Notes under the pieces: model-generated | What the model was told of the DNA's origin: nothing | Databases searched by the model: none | Seen by the model: the letters and a program-made list of their open reading frames with translations, nothing else | Source of the DNA: Acanthochromis polyacanthus | Taxonomy: Eukaryota > Chordata > Actinopteri > Pomacentridae | Assembly: GCF_021347895.1 (NCBI RefSeq) | Contig: NC_067124.1 | Coordinates: 1,169,630 to 1,233,629 of the forward strand | Reading direction: 5' to 3' | DNA length: 64,000 nt | Made by a program: the position numbers and the translations under genes | Shown here: positions 1 through 13,495 of the stretch, one piece after another | Numbering within the stretch: the stretch's first letter is position 1 | How the letters are laid out: every line of letters starts with the position of its first letter

Positions 1-130
1 ACCTGAAACTAATTCATGGCTGTGGGTTTTGTTTGAACCCCTCATTTGATGGATGTAAACTGTTGCATAATAACAACACAAACAAGGCAGGGATAGTATG
101 TCCTGCAATGTTACACTAGCATGGTTAAAT

Positions 131-456
131 TACAGCAAAGGTAGTTGCTAGAGGTACGGACCTGTACTTTCCATTTGCCAATCAGATACGCGAGATCTGG
201 TCACGTGACTCCCGGTAGACGCTGGAGGTACGGACCCGTAGCTTCGGTACTACAGGTACGGACCCTAAACCTGACCCTAACACTAACCCTAACCTTAACC
301 TTTGCTTACCTTTCAACAGTTTGCAGTGGTTCGCAGCTTCTTGACTCGCGAGACTCGCGTACGGGTCCGTATCTGTCTGGCAAATGGAAAGTGCCGTATC
401 CGTAGCCCACAGGGTACGGGTACGGGTCCGTATCTGTAGACACTACCTACAGCAAA
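131..456. mobile_element. palindromic MITE with 9-bp target duplication
   Basis: The 308-bp element at 140-447 is flanked by identical 9-bp direct repeats TACAGCAAA (131-139 and 448-456). Its ends are inverted: the left begins GGTAGTTGCTAGAGGTACGG and the right, reverse-complemented, GGTAGTGTCTACAGATACGG. A second inverted pair (164-190 with 368-393) shares CTTTCCATTTGCCA. It encodes nothing. Nine-base duplications are characteristic of Mutator-like elements, so a MULE-derived MITE is the best guess; hAT elements make 8. The core at 262-300 is degenerate CCCTAA repeats. Confidence 0.8.
262..300 (+). repeat. telomere-like CCCTAA core of the MITE
   Basis: Five imperfect copies of CCCTAA/ACCTAA lie at the centre of the palindromic element. 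They are too few and too degenerate for a telomere and lie inside a mobile element, so they are read as part of it. Confidence 0.7.
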
Positions 457-3400
457 ATACACGAGAGAAAAACAGTGTTGTGTAATATGTAGAATGTAAA
501 GTGTCAAGAGACAAGTGGTGAGTTCTCAGTCATTACACATATGTGGAAAAATAGGGATTCTTCAACACAGACGGTTTTAATTAGAGTCACAGGACAAAGA
601 CTAGTCATATGAGTGTGAAATGTGGACGGATCAGTGTTACATTTATAATCTATTACAGACAAACTTTTTCCAGCATACATGGTAAAAAGCCTGAATACAA
701 GTTTGTTGAATTCAGCTTTGTTTCTGCTTGGATTAGGCGGAAACCCCCCCTTGGACTGAGTTGAAATTTCCCACAGTCACAGTCCAACCTTGGTGGCACT
801 TTGTCTTTCTCTGGTGTTCCGTTTGTCTTTCTCTGGTGTGCTGTTTCCCTTTTAATTCTGGTGTGAAGCTCACATGTTCCCAAACGGAGTGATGCAAATA
901 TTCTGAAACACCAGTTCATTAAATGCAAACATCCTGCCACAATATAACTTCAGTAACTGGCTGATGGAACTGTTTGCACCGTGTGGATTAGTGAGGATGA
1001 TGGGGCTTGGCAGTTTGTGGTCACTGAGCCCAAGTGCCTGTTTGATTCACTGTGATGCCTGTTTTTCCAGGTGTAGCAGAGTCTTGGTTACAGATGCAAC
1101 TCTATTTTTTCTGTTACCAACAACTACTGTGGGAGTGTGGGAGCTGAGCAGAAACTAAGGAACACTTGACACATTACATGGACTTTAAATTACTTTCTGT
1201 CTACCAGTGTAGTGGTAAATTAAAATGAAAAGGAAGAAATATGACATTTACTTGGGGAAAATTATAAATCAAACATATAGGGCAAAATCACTTATATGCT
1301 TTTGTGTATGTTTCAGAGCAATACCCATTTTTCCATTACTTAGATTAGCTTATGTGGTTTTAGTCTCCCACACATGTCAGGTCTGTGTGCCAAGTACTGT
1401 ATTTAGATGGAGGCTGCGTTTACTGTATATTCTGTTAGCATGAAAACAAAATTAATGTACAAAAATGTCATTCCAGTCCTGATGTTACCCTAACTGGCCT
1501 CTGTCTCCAGTTCACTAATTATACAGATAAGAAAATAGTGTGTAGTTGAACTTTTTATCTAGAAAGCATGTCCTCAAAACGTCAAACTGTTATTTTAGCC
1601 AAGAATGTTTAACCATGATAATAATTCCATAGACTTAGACCCAAACAAGTATCATTCCTTAATCCTAACCAATTTGGGATTCATTCGAAATGGAAACAAA
1701 ATAGAAAACACTAAGGGATTTGACAAGCGAAGTATTTTAGCTATTTAGTTTGGGGAACTTTAGAAGATCTGAAAGAACCTGAGCTTCACTGGAACCCGTG
1801 TCTGAATCTAGGTCAGCCTTCTGTTGACATGGGACACTCCTTACTGCCCTTAAGAGCTCATTAATCACTGCTTTCATTTCTGCCCTTAGATAAGAAGTAC
1901 TTCTGGAAATATGAGATCTAATATGTCTGAACAGCTCTGCTTGTTATTTGTCAGTTTAACAATCGCCCCTCCTTAGTTACTGGATGTGGTGAGAAAGCTC
2001 TAAGAGCGAGTTTCTCTGTGTTTTGACAGCTCCATCAGTGCTCAGCTCAGCTTTGGCTGTGAACACTTGTAGTCCTGTCAGAGTTTTGGCCCGAGGTTAG
2101 GAACTCCTAACTTGAAGATACCCATCTGCGCTCTCAGGCTGTATTAGCTGCAGAATCAATCAAATAACTTCAAAATACTTTTCATACATTTAACATGTAG
2201 TGATGAAGACTTGTGATTTTAGGGGGACATGAGACGTTTTGTGGTTTGGGGTATTTTACTTCAGGACAATCAGAACACTGTCTAATTGAATGTTCCTTAG
2301 TTTGATTGAAGCCTGTAAAATGCATCAGTCTGTCCAAACTTTGGGATTTGTTGCTCAGTGGGAAACCTGCCATGAACATCAACTGACCTTCATGAACTGT
2401 CCTTGCTAGTTCCTCTGGTGCTTATATTATAGAGCATTGTATATTCTTATTATAAACACAGCCTTAAATGCAACTCTTGGGAAATCAACCATGTCATTGC
2501 AGTAACCGGTGTCAGCAGAACACCTGATCTCACATCCTCTGGTACTCCCAAGCCGTGGAAATCAGAGATTAATTAATACCGAGGACTGTGGACAGAACGG
2601 TGGATTCTGCTAAAAATATGCAGTATTCAGATACATTAAAACTCTGACAAACCACTACTGACAGTATTCTGATAAAATTGCATACTTTGCACAACTGACA
2701 CCTGCATAACTTTCATGCCTGACATGCCAGCTTCTTTTACAAAGAAAGGACTTGAGGACTCCTGTGTTTGAAAATCTAAATTGCGTAAAATAATTCCTAA
2801 TCCAATCAGATTTTTACAGGAATGGTGCTGGGTACTGCACTTTCGCTGTGCAATATTGCAAAAACACAAAATAAATCTGAATGTTTAATGTATTTAAGTG
2901 CCTGTATAAATCTGCTTCACAGTTTGTTCCATCTTGCCTGTTAGAATTTAGCTTATTTTTATGTCAAATAAACAATGAAGCTTTTTCTTTCTTGCTAAAA
3001 ATCTGTTTGGTCACAGCCAGTGTGTTGTACTGTTATTACATTATATTGTTGTAAATAGAAATGACATGTCTTGTAAACATACATGACATGATTTACATAG
3101 TGTGTATTTTGGCAGGGCTGACTCGGAGTACGTCCTCTGAAACCGTCATGTTGTTTCATAGCATTCATATTTCCACTTGTGCGTAACGCTGTCTGAGATC
3201 AAATTTTGAACTGTCGTGTGATGTGGAGTGTTTGTTATATAAACTGTCAGAGAAACTGTGACATGTGACTACTGAGGATATACCTATATGTAAGCGTGTT
3301 GGTTTCAGTGTGTTATTTGCACGACGTGACCATGAATGAACCTGTGCTTTGACCTACTATTTATAATGAATATTCTCTGTAAAATTCTGGGTAGTGATGT

Positions 3401-3644
3401 AGATGAACTCTCTAGTAGCCTCTCTGACCTCTACAGGAATGAGGTTTGACCCCAGGTGGTCCTTTTTGACTTTCTTTGATCTCTTATTTTTATGTCCAAC
3501 TTGACCCCATCCCCTGGAACCCTGAACGTTCACGTTGATTTAGGGCTCAGCATTACATCAGTCAGAGCTCCAGCTCCAGTTTCCTTATTAGAAAGCTGAA
3601 AAATGTCACCTTCAGTGCAGTTATATACTGACAGGTCACACATT

Positions 3645-3984
3645 CTTCTTCGCCTTGCAGCTAAAACATCCCCAGTTCACTTCATGGCCTGGGTCTGGGA
3701 TCTTTCTGCATGGAGTTTGCATGTTCTTCCTGTTTTCTCCAGATTCTCCATCTTCCTCCCACAGTCCACAAACATGCTGAGATTAACAAGTGATTCTAAA
3801 TTGTCTGTAGGTGTGAATGTGAGTTTGTCTCTATATGTAGCCCTGTGACAGACTGTTACCTGTCCAGGTGAACCTGTGACAGACTGTTACCTGTCAAGGT
3901 GTCCCCTGTCTTCACCCTAACTCAGCTGGGAACCCACGACCCCAATGAGGATAAAGCGCTGTTTAAACAATAGATGAATGGATA
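3645..3984 (+). repeat. tRNA-like SINE copy, diverged
   Basis: It matches the copy at 37995-38358 through the block GGGATCTTTCTGCATGGAGT, the CTTCCTCCCACAGTCCACAA block, GTAGGTGTGAATGTGAG and the CCTGTGACAGACTGTTACCT block, and ends in an ATGAATGGATA tail. The tRNA-like head is badly diverged. The CCTGTGACAGACTGTTACCTGTC segment is tandemly duplicated at about 3841-3897. Confidence 0.75.
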
Positions 3985-5653
3985 GCATTTACCAATCCAC
4001 GCAGAAATGCTGTGGTTATTTTTATGATAGTGCAATGAATTATTATTTAAATATAGTGAATGACTGTAAGTGTGATGCTAAGGTCCTCCAGTGGCAGCAT
4101 GCTTTTCCATTTGCATCTTGAATGATGGTGATAGTACACTTCTGTTGCCTACATGGTTATTATTGTAACCATGATGACGAAGCACCGTCAACCATTACAA
4201 AGTAGTTATTTTTGCTTTAAAAAAACATTATCAAACTTGGTTATGTACCTGAAACTAACCTAATTTTAAGCAGTGCATATTCACATCTTCAAACTATTAG
4301 TACATGAACACTGCCAACTACCACCACATGAGCCTTATTCTCAAGGTGACCTGTTGCAAAATACCACTTTATTTAGGTTCTCCATAACTAGACATTTATC
4401 CAAGTTTATGGACTACCTGAGTATTCCAAATGATAATTGAATATCAGTGTAAAACTGAAAACCCTGAATCATTTTCAGCATACATAAATGGCCTTGAGAC
4501 CATAAACATATAGAGATTTTTTATTAGAATGAACCTAAGCTATACTGTAAAATACAATCGTTTTAACTTCTCACTTTGTGTCATATAATACATGAATCAT
4601 CTTCTCAGCTATAAGCCATGAAGAATTTAATCCTCTTAAAGCACTTTTCCATCTGCCACCACCCTCGACATCTCTACATGGAATCCACATTTTCTATGAA
4701 CGTCAAAGAAAATACAATAGGCCATACATCACTGTCTCCCCTATGCGATTTTAGTCTTTCCACTTGTTTCCTATTGTCTGTAATCTGTACATCTGTTTTT
4801 CATGCGAAGTTTACCTGTTTGAGTCTCAGATGATTTAAGTTTTCCTGCATATCCATCATGTGATTCAGTCTTGACCACTGTTGCTAACACAAAGCAGCAT
4901 TTGCAAACAAACACAGTACAGTTTGGACTCGGACAGTGTCGAGCGGAGGCGAAACCAGTTGCCTTTGAATGTGACTTTGCACCCCACACAAAACGTCATT
5001 GGCATGCCTCAAATGTCAGAATCTGTGTGAAAAGGCGAATGAACGGAAAAGCTGGTTGCACAGAGCTGAGTCTCATCTAGTAGCCAGCTGGGTTCATCAG
5101 GTCTGTGCCTCTGATTCCTTTAGCAGGGCCTTTGTGCTGGAAAGGGATTTTTCCTGCTGTTTCTCGTCCCATGAGTTATGTAAGGTCGACTGAGAGAGAA
5201 ACTGGACATCCACAGCAGTTGTCTCGACACTTGAGCGCCTCTAATCTTGAAGCGGACAGCTACAGTAGACATCAGGCCCTGAAAGCCCAGAACCTCACTC
5301 TGTCTGGTTGCTATTTTCATCACCTGCAGGTTGGCCTGCGTCAAACATTCCTTGTCTTTTTGTTTTGCTGCGTGTAACCTGAGGTGGTGAAAGGCAGGTC
5401 AGATTGGTTAAACTGTGTTCATTTTGGCCCTTGATTCTGCAGAATTAACCCTCTTGGCCAAGTCTGGAAAACCTTCACGAGCGTAGATTAGTTGTGTGGA
5501 AGCCCGGTCTGACTTCAGTGGGCTGCAGTGGAATGAGGTGAGGGCGGGTTTTCTGAGGCAAGGGACTGGAACTGGTTCTCACTTGTGCAAAGAGAGACGG
5601 AGTGATTCAGCGAATGTGTTGAATACTCATAATGTGATGGAATCCTGTCAACA

Positions 5654-5679
5654 AAGAAGAAGAAGAAGAAGAAGAAGAG
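5654..5679 (+). repeat. GAA trinucleotide microsatellite
   Basis: Eight to nine uninterrupted AAG/GAA units in non-coding sequence. Confidence 0.95.
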
Positions 5680-8600
5680 AGTGCATTGTCTTCAGAGTCA
5701 TGTTGTCTGGAGAGAGAGGGTGTGAAGGGACTGGAAAGAGAATTCCTGCCCGTCACGTTTCATTTCCCAGTGATGAGAGCTCTGTGTTGAAAAAAAGGCT
5801 CTGTAAGTTCTGTTACGGCTGTGATGAATTCCTTGAAGCAACACAGACATGACACTCCCTTCAGACGGAACAAAAATTTTGTGTTTTTTTCTGATTGAAC
5901 ATAACAGGGAGGCTTAGATGTGCTCAGACAGAGATGGAGCGATGGATTTTGAGCTGGATAATTGTGTTTGTTGAGCTGATGCCTGATTATTCACCTACTA
6001 TCTGGATCCAATTTCAATTTTTTCCCCCTTTTCTGTTCACAGAGCACGTTTACCTCCTCCCAGCGCTCTGTTGCATATTTCGTTTTATTGACCATCATCT
6101 TTTCCATTGCAGTTGGTTATTTTTAAACTGGGCTTAGTTTGCGTCAGCTCAGACTGCAGCAGGAACATGGGTATTGATTGGCACTGCCAGACCCCCAGTT
6201 CCCACTGAGTTTTCTTCTTCTGCTCTATTACTTTAGTCAGTTTCTTGGCTGCTTAATGTGCGGGAGTATGGGTGTGTTACTCATAATGCCAACAGCTTCA
6301 CTCCTTTTGGCTTCTCTTCTCTAATTGCCTTAAAAATGACCACAATGAACAAAAATACCAGTTCAAGCTAAGCTAAAAAGATCAGAGTTGCCTTCCTGTT
6401 TTCCTGTTAGTACTGTGTGGGTACAGGAACTAAGATGGCGCTCAGGGCAAAAAAATACATGCAAATGGTCAAGAAGTGGAGTCCAACCTCTACTATACAA
6501 TAATCTACTCCACAAAAAAATAAAAATAAAGTATTCACTTTCCATGGAAAGCCATTAAGTTATTAAATACCTCTCAGCAAAGGAAGCAAGAAAGTTGAAA
6601 CCAGCGGTCTTATTGCTTAAATATTGTGCTGTCAGTCCTTTTCTACAGCTTGTGGTCAGATACCACATCCAGTCACAGAAATGACTGTCTCCTCATGAGC
6701 GTTCTCTGTGTGTTGGTGTGTAGTTCTTCACTTCATATAGTAGGATGTAGAAAACTAATGTTGAGTCAGAATAAAACTTCAAGAAAAGTCCAAGGCCATG
6801 GCTGAAATGTTTGGTTTACGTTGACAGATTTAACCAAGACTCCAGAGTGGCTGATGAGGAGCTGAAGTCTGGAAAGCCTTCATGTCTTTGTTTGTTCCTT
6901 TTTCAGCTCTCAGGAAACCAAGGTGTAATAAAAGTGTTGGTGGTTCATCTTCATGGTATAAAGTGCACACGCCCGAAGAACTATGACTAATGCAAATTAA
7001 GAGACTAGAGAGGACTGACTGTGTGCAGCGTGGCTTCGTGAATGGTCGACTGTTAGTTGGTCCAGACTACAATAATTCATCAGGTACTGGTTACAGAATG
7101 ATGGATGAATCTGACTGTTTCATGTTTCATCCAGCATTTTTGTTTTTTAGTGAAATTGTAAAACTAGTGTGTTGCCATGAAACTTAGTGCTTTGGAATTG
7201 GGTACAGATTCATGTTCCTCAAGATGACTTCCAGTGAACTTTCACCTATCGTCTAGCATCACCATTGGGTCAAAATCTCAATTTTTGACCAAATAAGTGT
7301 CTGTATCTCTTTGTTTGATTTATTTTAAGGGAACTTAGTTTAGTCATCCAACTCATGTGAAACGGACTGTTATATAAATGTAGAATACAATGTTACAGTG
7401 TTAATATTTTGTGTCCAAATTCTCCCCACAAAGAAAACCCAAAACCCAACTCAGTGCAGGAGGGAGTAGAAAGTGATGATTTTTGAGGTCATGATGTGTT
7501 AAAAACTATTTTTAAAAAGAACTGGGTTCTGAAGTCTCTGTTTGTGTTTCTGCAGCTCTGTAAGACCAAATTCTGTGCTAAGGGACTGCAAGAATTGCTT
7601 TTCTGAATTTCTTTTGCTAGTTAATATCGTAAGATGAGAAGAATATATTCATTAGACTTTGTCAGATTTTACTCTTGGTCTGACAATCAGCACATTTCTG
7701 GTGTCAGATTGCAGCACATTCAAATCTGCGGTTTATTGCTGTGTTTTTAACTCCATTCTCTGTTTGTGACTGTTTGAACTCAGACCAAGTGTCCAGTTGA
7801 TTAATCTGTTCTAATGAAATTCTACACTTTAATCTCTGGTTATTGGAAGCTGCGTGTTTTTGTTTCTGTGGAGGCCTGTTGAACTTCCCAGCTCTAATGA
7901 AATTACACTCCAAATATCCCAGCAGCTGGTCTGGCAGAGGGATCCGGTGTGTTCATTTTGGAGAGATGCTTCTGTTTGAACCTGTTTTGAAAGGCCACAC
8001 ATCTCCACGAGGAAGTTCTCGCATTGAATAAATGTGTTTGTTCTACTATTAAAAGCAGACTGAATCTTGGATAACTCTCTGCTTTTATATACCATACGTT
8101 TCATACTGTGCTGGAAGCCACAGTTTAGTAAATACTCACTTCATGCTTACAGCACAATTTTAACATGTACAGTGAAAATCTCGATGTGATGTTGTCGTTG
8201 CTAATTGAGAGCATGTGTAGCAGCGCTGACATCCATGACAGCAGCATGGGTGACATAACATCACTGTGTGTGAGACTGTAGGTGTACAGTTACCATCATA
8301 CCAACATCTGAGAGGCACACAGCTTCATTACATAACCCTTAAGTTTCAGCATGCCAGCGATGGCAGCAGCTTTTTGGAAATGAGTATGTCATTTGTGCAA
8401 TAACAGTTTTCTGGGTCCATAACAGCTCCAGCTGGTACAGGGATGGATAAACTATACACCACAGGACTATTTATTTCCAGTGCAATGTCACCTCCAAATA
8501 AAATGTGATGTTTGACAGTTCTTATTCTGTTTGTAACTGCATATGATGTAGTTGAATGAAAACTAAAGGCTTTTTTTTAAAGTCTTTGCCTAAAAATCCC

Positions 8601-8779
8601 ATTTTTGCTGTGGTTACAGGATTTGACAAATATTAAGTTTTACATTGAACAGTATAAACTGGATAATATAATAAATACAAGATTCACCATCAAAGAATAT
8701 GTGATTAATGGACAGAGACACAGACTGCATTTTAATAAGACTCCAATACAGTCATTCTAATGAATCCTGCTCTGTCGTG

Positions 8780-9155
8780 GTATCATTTCCGATAGATAAG
8801 TCCCGATAAGTCCTCAGCAGTGGATTTGTAGTAGATCACAGTCCTGTGATCGTCAGCAGACAGCTCACATAGTGTTCACTGGTTGTCATGGTTACAGTGA
8901 CGCCGTGCTGCTATCTCACAATGATACAGAAATCTTAAACAAATCCGTGGATCCAGACAAGAAGCTGCATCACTGCTAAAATCTAATGAGGTGGTTCATG
9001 TTTAATTTCTGACCTTCCCTGAAAATTGCATCCAAATCCGTTAGTCTGTTTTTGAGTAACGTTGCAAACAGACAGACAGACAGACATCCACCCATTGTCA
9101 CATGACTCCGCTGAAGCTCCGCCTCCTTGGCGGAGTAATAGCAATGGAATAATTT
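8780..9155 (+). repeat. interspersed repeat family A, copy 1
   Basis: Shares long blocks with 11600-11890 and, inverted, with 15038-15415: GATAAGTCC.GATAAGTCCTC, GTTCACTGGTTGTCATGGTT, CTATCTCACAATGATACAGA and AATCCGTGGATCCAGAC. A GACA microsatellite (9069-9086) and a CCTTGGCGGAGTAATAGCAA end follow. No coding capacity is visible. The tail resembles 3' ends of teleost LINE or SINE families, but I cannot name it. Confidence 0.8.
9069..9086 (+). repeat. GACA microsatellite inside repeat family A
   Basis: Four to five CAGA/GACA units. The matching tract is CTGT at 15086-15109 in the inverted copy and a short GACAGACA in copy 2, so the microsatellite is part of the family and varies in length. 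Confidence 0.9.
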
Positions 9156-11089
9156 AATCACTTTCTGAAAGCAATAAGCCACTCAGTGCAGTGCTTCACA
9201 GTGATTTTAAAACAGCTTCCAGGGTTTATTTCTGCTTCGCATCATGTCTAATAGCACCTCTTAGCTCTTTAACGACAGTGTAAAGCACTGCCTCTTATCA
9301 CTTGCAGTGACAGTACATCAACTAAGACCTTTTACCACAAGTAGCAATGAGTACCATAGAGATGTCGGTATATAAAAGACCACAAGGTTACAGGATATTT
9401 GTCTCAAGTGGCTCTCAGCCTGTATCTGTGCATTTCCTCTATTTTACAGGTACAGGTTTGTCTGAATGCATATTTGTGCCAAAGAACAGAGAAAAGTAGA
9501 TAAAACTGTATAAAGAAACAGCCTGAAGTTGTCATAGAAACCCTGCCGTTCGTTTTATATCATCGTTGAGTGAGGAGAAGTGGCTTTCTGTTTGTCTGTG
9601 TGAAAGGAATGGGTTAGACCAGATGGCAGGCAGAAACACACAAGAGCACTTTGAAAAAGTGATTTAAAGAGGAAACTCCATTTCAGATATTCATTTGAAC
9701 CTGAAAGAGGTGAGAAAAGGCACAGAAGATGTAGTCTCATTCTGTAACGATAAAAACCACGCATTTAAACGTTCAACAAGCAAGGGGTCACAGGTTGATT
9801 ATCGACATAAGAGAGAGGAAAAAATACTTCAGCTACACAAAAGTCTGTTTTTCTACTTTCTAACAGTTTTCTTTTTTACACAATGCCTTATCTGGCTTTT
9901 AAAAACCATTCAAAGTGAAGAGTTTTTTTCCTTTTCATATATAGTGAAGGAGTAAATGGGCCTAACTTTGAAAACCTAAAAATCTTCTAATCCTTTTTAA
10001 TAAATAAATTGAAAAGAAGACAGTGGAAGAATACTTTGAGGTCGATGAAAGTCATGTAGGCTTTATTTAACCCACTGCTGTCTACCTTTCTTCTCTGTTA
10101 AAGTTACATTTCAGAAGCTTTCAAAAGCAGAATTTATTTTTTGTTTGTTGTTTTTTTCAAAGTCAAACAGTGCAAGTCTCAAAACAGGAATTATCCTCTT
10201 CACTTTTTTGACATTTGGAAGAGATGTTGGCTCCATTCGACTCCAGTTTGACCCTTTTGGACTAACTTTTACCAACCCTCTGTCATCATTATTCCCAGGG
10301 GACACACACCAACCACAGAAACATGTCTGTCATGGCAGATTTGGAGCTTAATTAGTTAGAGAAATCTCATAGTGCGTGGCTGTGACCTTTAACACTGTTT
10401 TCACACTCTTTTCTCAGTGATTTGTGTCCACTGTGTCAGCTGAACCTTATGTGGCTCGCTAGCTGAGGGCGTCCAGCTCAGTGAAGATTAAGGTTATGTG
10501 GCTGGGGGGGGAGAATGGTGACTAGTGGTGTTTTGTGTGGACACGGGTCAGTGATCGGAGGCTGCTTTCCTTGTGGGGCTCAGAGTGTGTTTTGGGGTCA
10601 TGGTGTGGAAAGCAGCCTTTCCTCCTGCCAGCTCCCAGCAGCCTTTCCGCAATCCCGGGGGTGTGTTTTGTGTGGGGCTGCAGGTCAGCGGTTGTGCTGT
10701 TTCAGGCTATCAGGTTGTTTTCTTTACCCTCTGTGTTCTTGCCACACTCTTCCAGGAGGAGCCAGACACGGCGGCTCAGCGCTTTGTGGCTCTCCTCTCA
10801 TCTAGAAAATGAGGCGTCTGCATTCACTGTGGTTATTTCATCTGCAGCAGTGAGACACATGCACACACACGCGCATGAAAACTATTCAGAGCATCAGTAT
10901 GGGGAGAAAAATGTGATTATGAACCAGGTTGTTTTGGACGACTGCTGCAGGATTACTGAGGGGCTCAGCCAGTTTGAAAAAATAGGTGGTGTGATTTGAA
11001 TCAGAAAATACACAATGATTCAGCAGCAACACCTGAACACTCACTGAGAAAGTGGAAACTATTTATCAAGCAAGGAAAGAAGGTAGGAG

Positions 11090-12170
11090 AGAGTTAAATA
11101 TAACTAATAAACAGTCTGCTAAAACACTGATTAATAGTTAGCTTGGACATGTTTCATGTAGTTAGCTAAGTGATGAAGACAGTGTTAAATAAGATGGCTG
11201 AAAGGTATAAGCAGTTAAAATAGGAATCCAAATGTAATAACACTAAAGATTAAAGGATAAATAGTGAAAGTGAAGCGGCTCCATGCAAAAGATGGAATAG
11301 CTAAAGAGTTAATACGTAGTTCAGTTCGTTAGCTAAAAATAATGGTTGAAATAGTTTGCAAAAACTAAACAAGAAAAGCACTCAGAGAGCACAGTACTCA
11401 GTCAAGGCTGCTCAGTCTTTGTATCATTCTGACGGATGAAGTCTTTAATAAAAATGACCTTGCACTGAGCACAGGCGTATGTTCTGCATGTGTATGTTAT
11501 GTAGGGACACCAAATCATGTGATTTTAATATGTAGCGAGTGGTGGGAACTGATGGGACTCAGAAACACCCCCACAATTTAATCAGTTGTTCCTTGGATCA
11601 TTTCTGATGGATAAGTCCTGATAAGTCCTCAGTGGTGGATTTGTAGTAGGATCACAATCAGCTGATGTAGTGTTCACTGGTTGTCATGGTTACAGTAATG
11701 CCGTGCTGCTATCTCACAATGATACAGAAATCTTTAACAAATCCGTGGATCCAGACTATAAGCTGCATCACTGCTAAAATCTGATCACTTGGTCCTTGAG
11801 TCAAATCCGTCCAGTTTTGAGTAATGTTGCTGACAGACAGACAGATGCACACCAGTTGTCACATAACGCCGTCGTGTTCCTTGGCGGAGAAATTAAAGAT
11901 ATAAAATATAATAGATTAATGGTTAAGAAGACAAACTGTTCATAAAAGATCATAAAGTATGAATATTCCGTTCAAATAGCTGGCTTAAAGAAATAAACTG
12001 TTCAGATAATTAGTTAATAGAAACAGTTAGCTAAATGTGATGGATAAAATAGATTTTGCAGCTACTAAAGTACTAAATGCATGTTGTAATTTACATAAGT
12101 GCAAGAGCTAGAGGGTTGAAATAGCTGTGCTAACAGTAGTGCATAACTAGCAACTGTTTTGGTTGCAAAT
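11090..12170. repeat. TAGCTAA-rich low-complexity stretch
   Basis: Many short degenerate units such as GTTAGCTAA, ATAGCTAAAG and TTAGTTAATA recur here. A similar stretch in the opposite sense (TTTTAGCTA, CATAGCTAGCTAGTT) lies at 53290-53760. No reading frame is seen. The family A copy at 11600-11890 interrupts it. Confidence 0.5.
11600..11890 (+). repeat. interspersed repeat family A, copy 2
   Basis: Same order of blocks as copy 1 (GATAAGTCCTGATAAGTCC to TTCCTTGGCGGAGAAAT) with a shorter GACAGACA tract. It is embedded in, and splits, a TAGCTAA-rich stretch (11090-12170), suggesting insertion into older repetitive DNA. Confidence 0.8.
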
Positions 12171-13374
12171 ATAAAGAGGTATTGAGTTCATCTGACAGAG
12201 CAGTGGGTGCAAAAGAAGTCTGGAAACACAGTTAACAGAAATTGAAGACATACTAGTGTTTCCTTCAACAGCAGTCTTTATAGACTAGAAGGGATGCAGA
12301 ACATATTCTGGTTTTTCTTTTATGTTAGCTGAACAACTGTTTTAGTGTCAGCGGGTGTAATTTTCCTTTAATCCTCAACCCAAATTCCAACCCCAAACTA
12401 CCAATAACCCCTTTAAAAAATCTAGACGAGATGACTTCATTCTGCAGCAGTGTTCTCACACAGATATGTAAAACACATCTCTTTTATTCTTCATTTCTCT
12501 CTCGTTCCACCCATACATAGAGCTGAGCGAACACTGATCTTTATGGATTGTGGACTAAAAGCTTCCATGTGATGCTCATCCCCTTTACAGCTGTTCTATA
12601 CTGTCAATGCTCCTTTAATTGTTTTCTTCCATTGCAAAATTCCTGCTCTGAAAAGATCCTTATCTTTACAGAGTGATGATGGATTTAAAACAGTGTGACT
12701 TCTAGCATCATGAGATACTGTAGATTCTTAGCTGGTTGAGGCCTGTAGTCCTCCCCAAAGGAGTGACCCGGGCTCCGAGGTAATGAGGGCAAAAGCTGCT
12801 CTGAAAGTACAGAGAGGCAGAAAATTAGAATTGTAGGAGAAGGGGAATAATGGAACACTAAATGTTTTTGATAACCTTTAAGTTGACAGAGATTAATAAT
12901 TGCTGCCAGTCGGCTTGTCTGCATTTCTTAATTATGTAAAGTTGTTTTCCAGCAGTCATATTGTGGGGTCAACCTTTCAGCTTCGTTCTTTCCCCTAAAA
13001 TCCCGTTGCTGGCGGTGGCTAATGTGCTCCTGGCTTCAGATAAAGACACAGCAGGCACTCCTTGTCTCACTTCCCTGCAGTCCCTTACAGCTGCAGACAT
13101 TTTTCTGACTCTTTAAATGATCTGTCCATGGTGTGTTTCAGCCAGCACTTTCACACTTGTGCTGATGTGTAGATGTGCACATATGTGCTTCATTATGTTG
13201 CCAGAAAAACTGAAAGTGTTTAGAATGCCAGATGTCTGTGGCTTGGTGACCTTTATATGACCTGGAGAGCTTTTTGCATCTGGAGGACCATGTCGCCTTC
13301 AAAGGCTTTCCATCCGTCAGTCATGCTCTATTTCTTCATCTTCTATCCCTCCATCTCCTTTTTTCTTGTAGGGT

Positions 13375-13495
13375 AGCAGCTAAAGATCTGTTTTTCTTCA
13401 TCTTGTTGCCTCTTGACCAGGTCGTTAATGTAACTGAGAACCAGTTTTCTACTAACTTACCTGGAAAAATTAAGGTTAAATAAAAAAAAAAATTT
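13375..13495 (+). repeat. retroelement-like 3' tail
   Basis: The order CTTGACCAGGTCGTTAATGT, then ACTAACTTACCTGG and GGTTAAATAAAAAAA resembles the 3' end of a common teleost interspersed repeat that finishes in TTAAATAAA repeats and poly(A). The family name is not certain. Confidence 0.5.

Noticed and set aside
262..300. True telomere or interstitial telomere array
   Set aside because: Only about five degenerate units, located inside a MITE with target duplication.
10535..10999. 154-residue plus-strand open frame as a gene
   Set aside because: Overlaps two other open frames in a slightly GC-richer stretch, with low-complexity composition and no recognisable domain, splice context or promoter.
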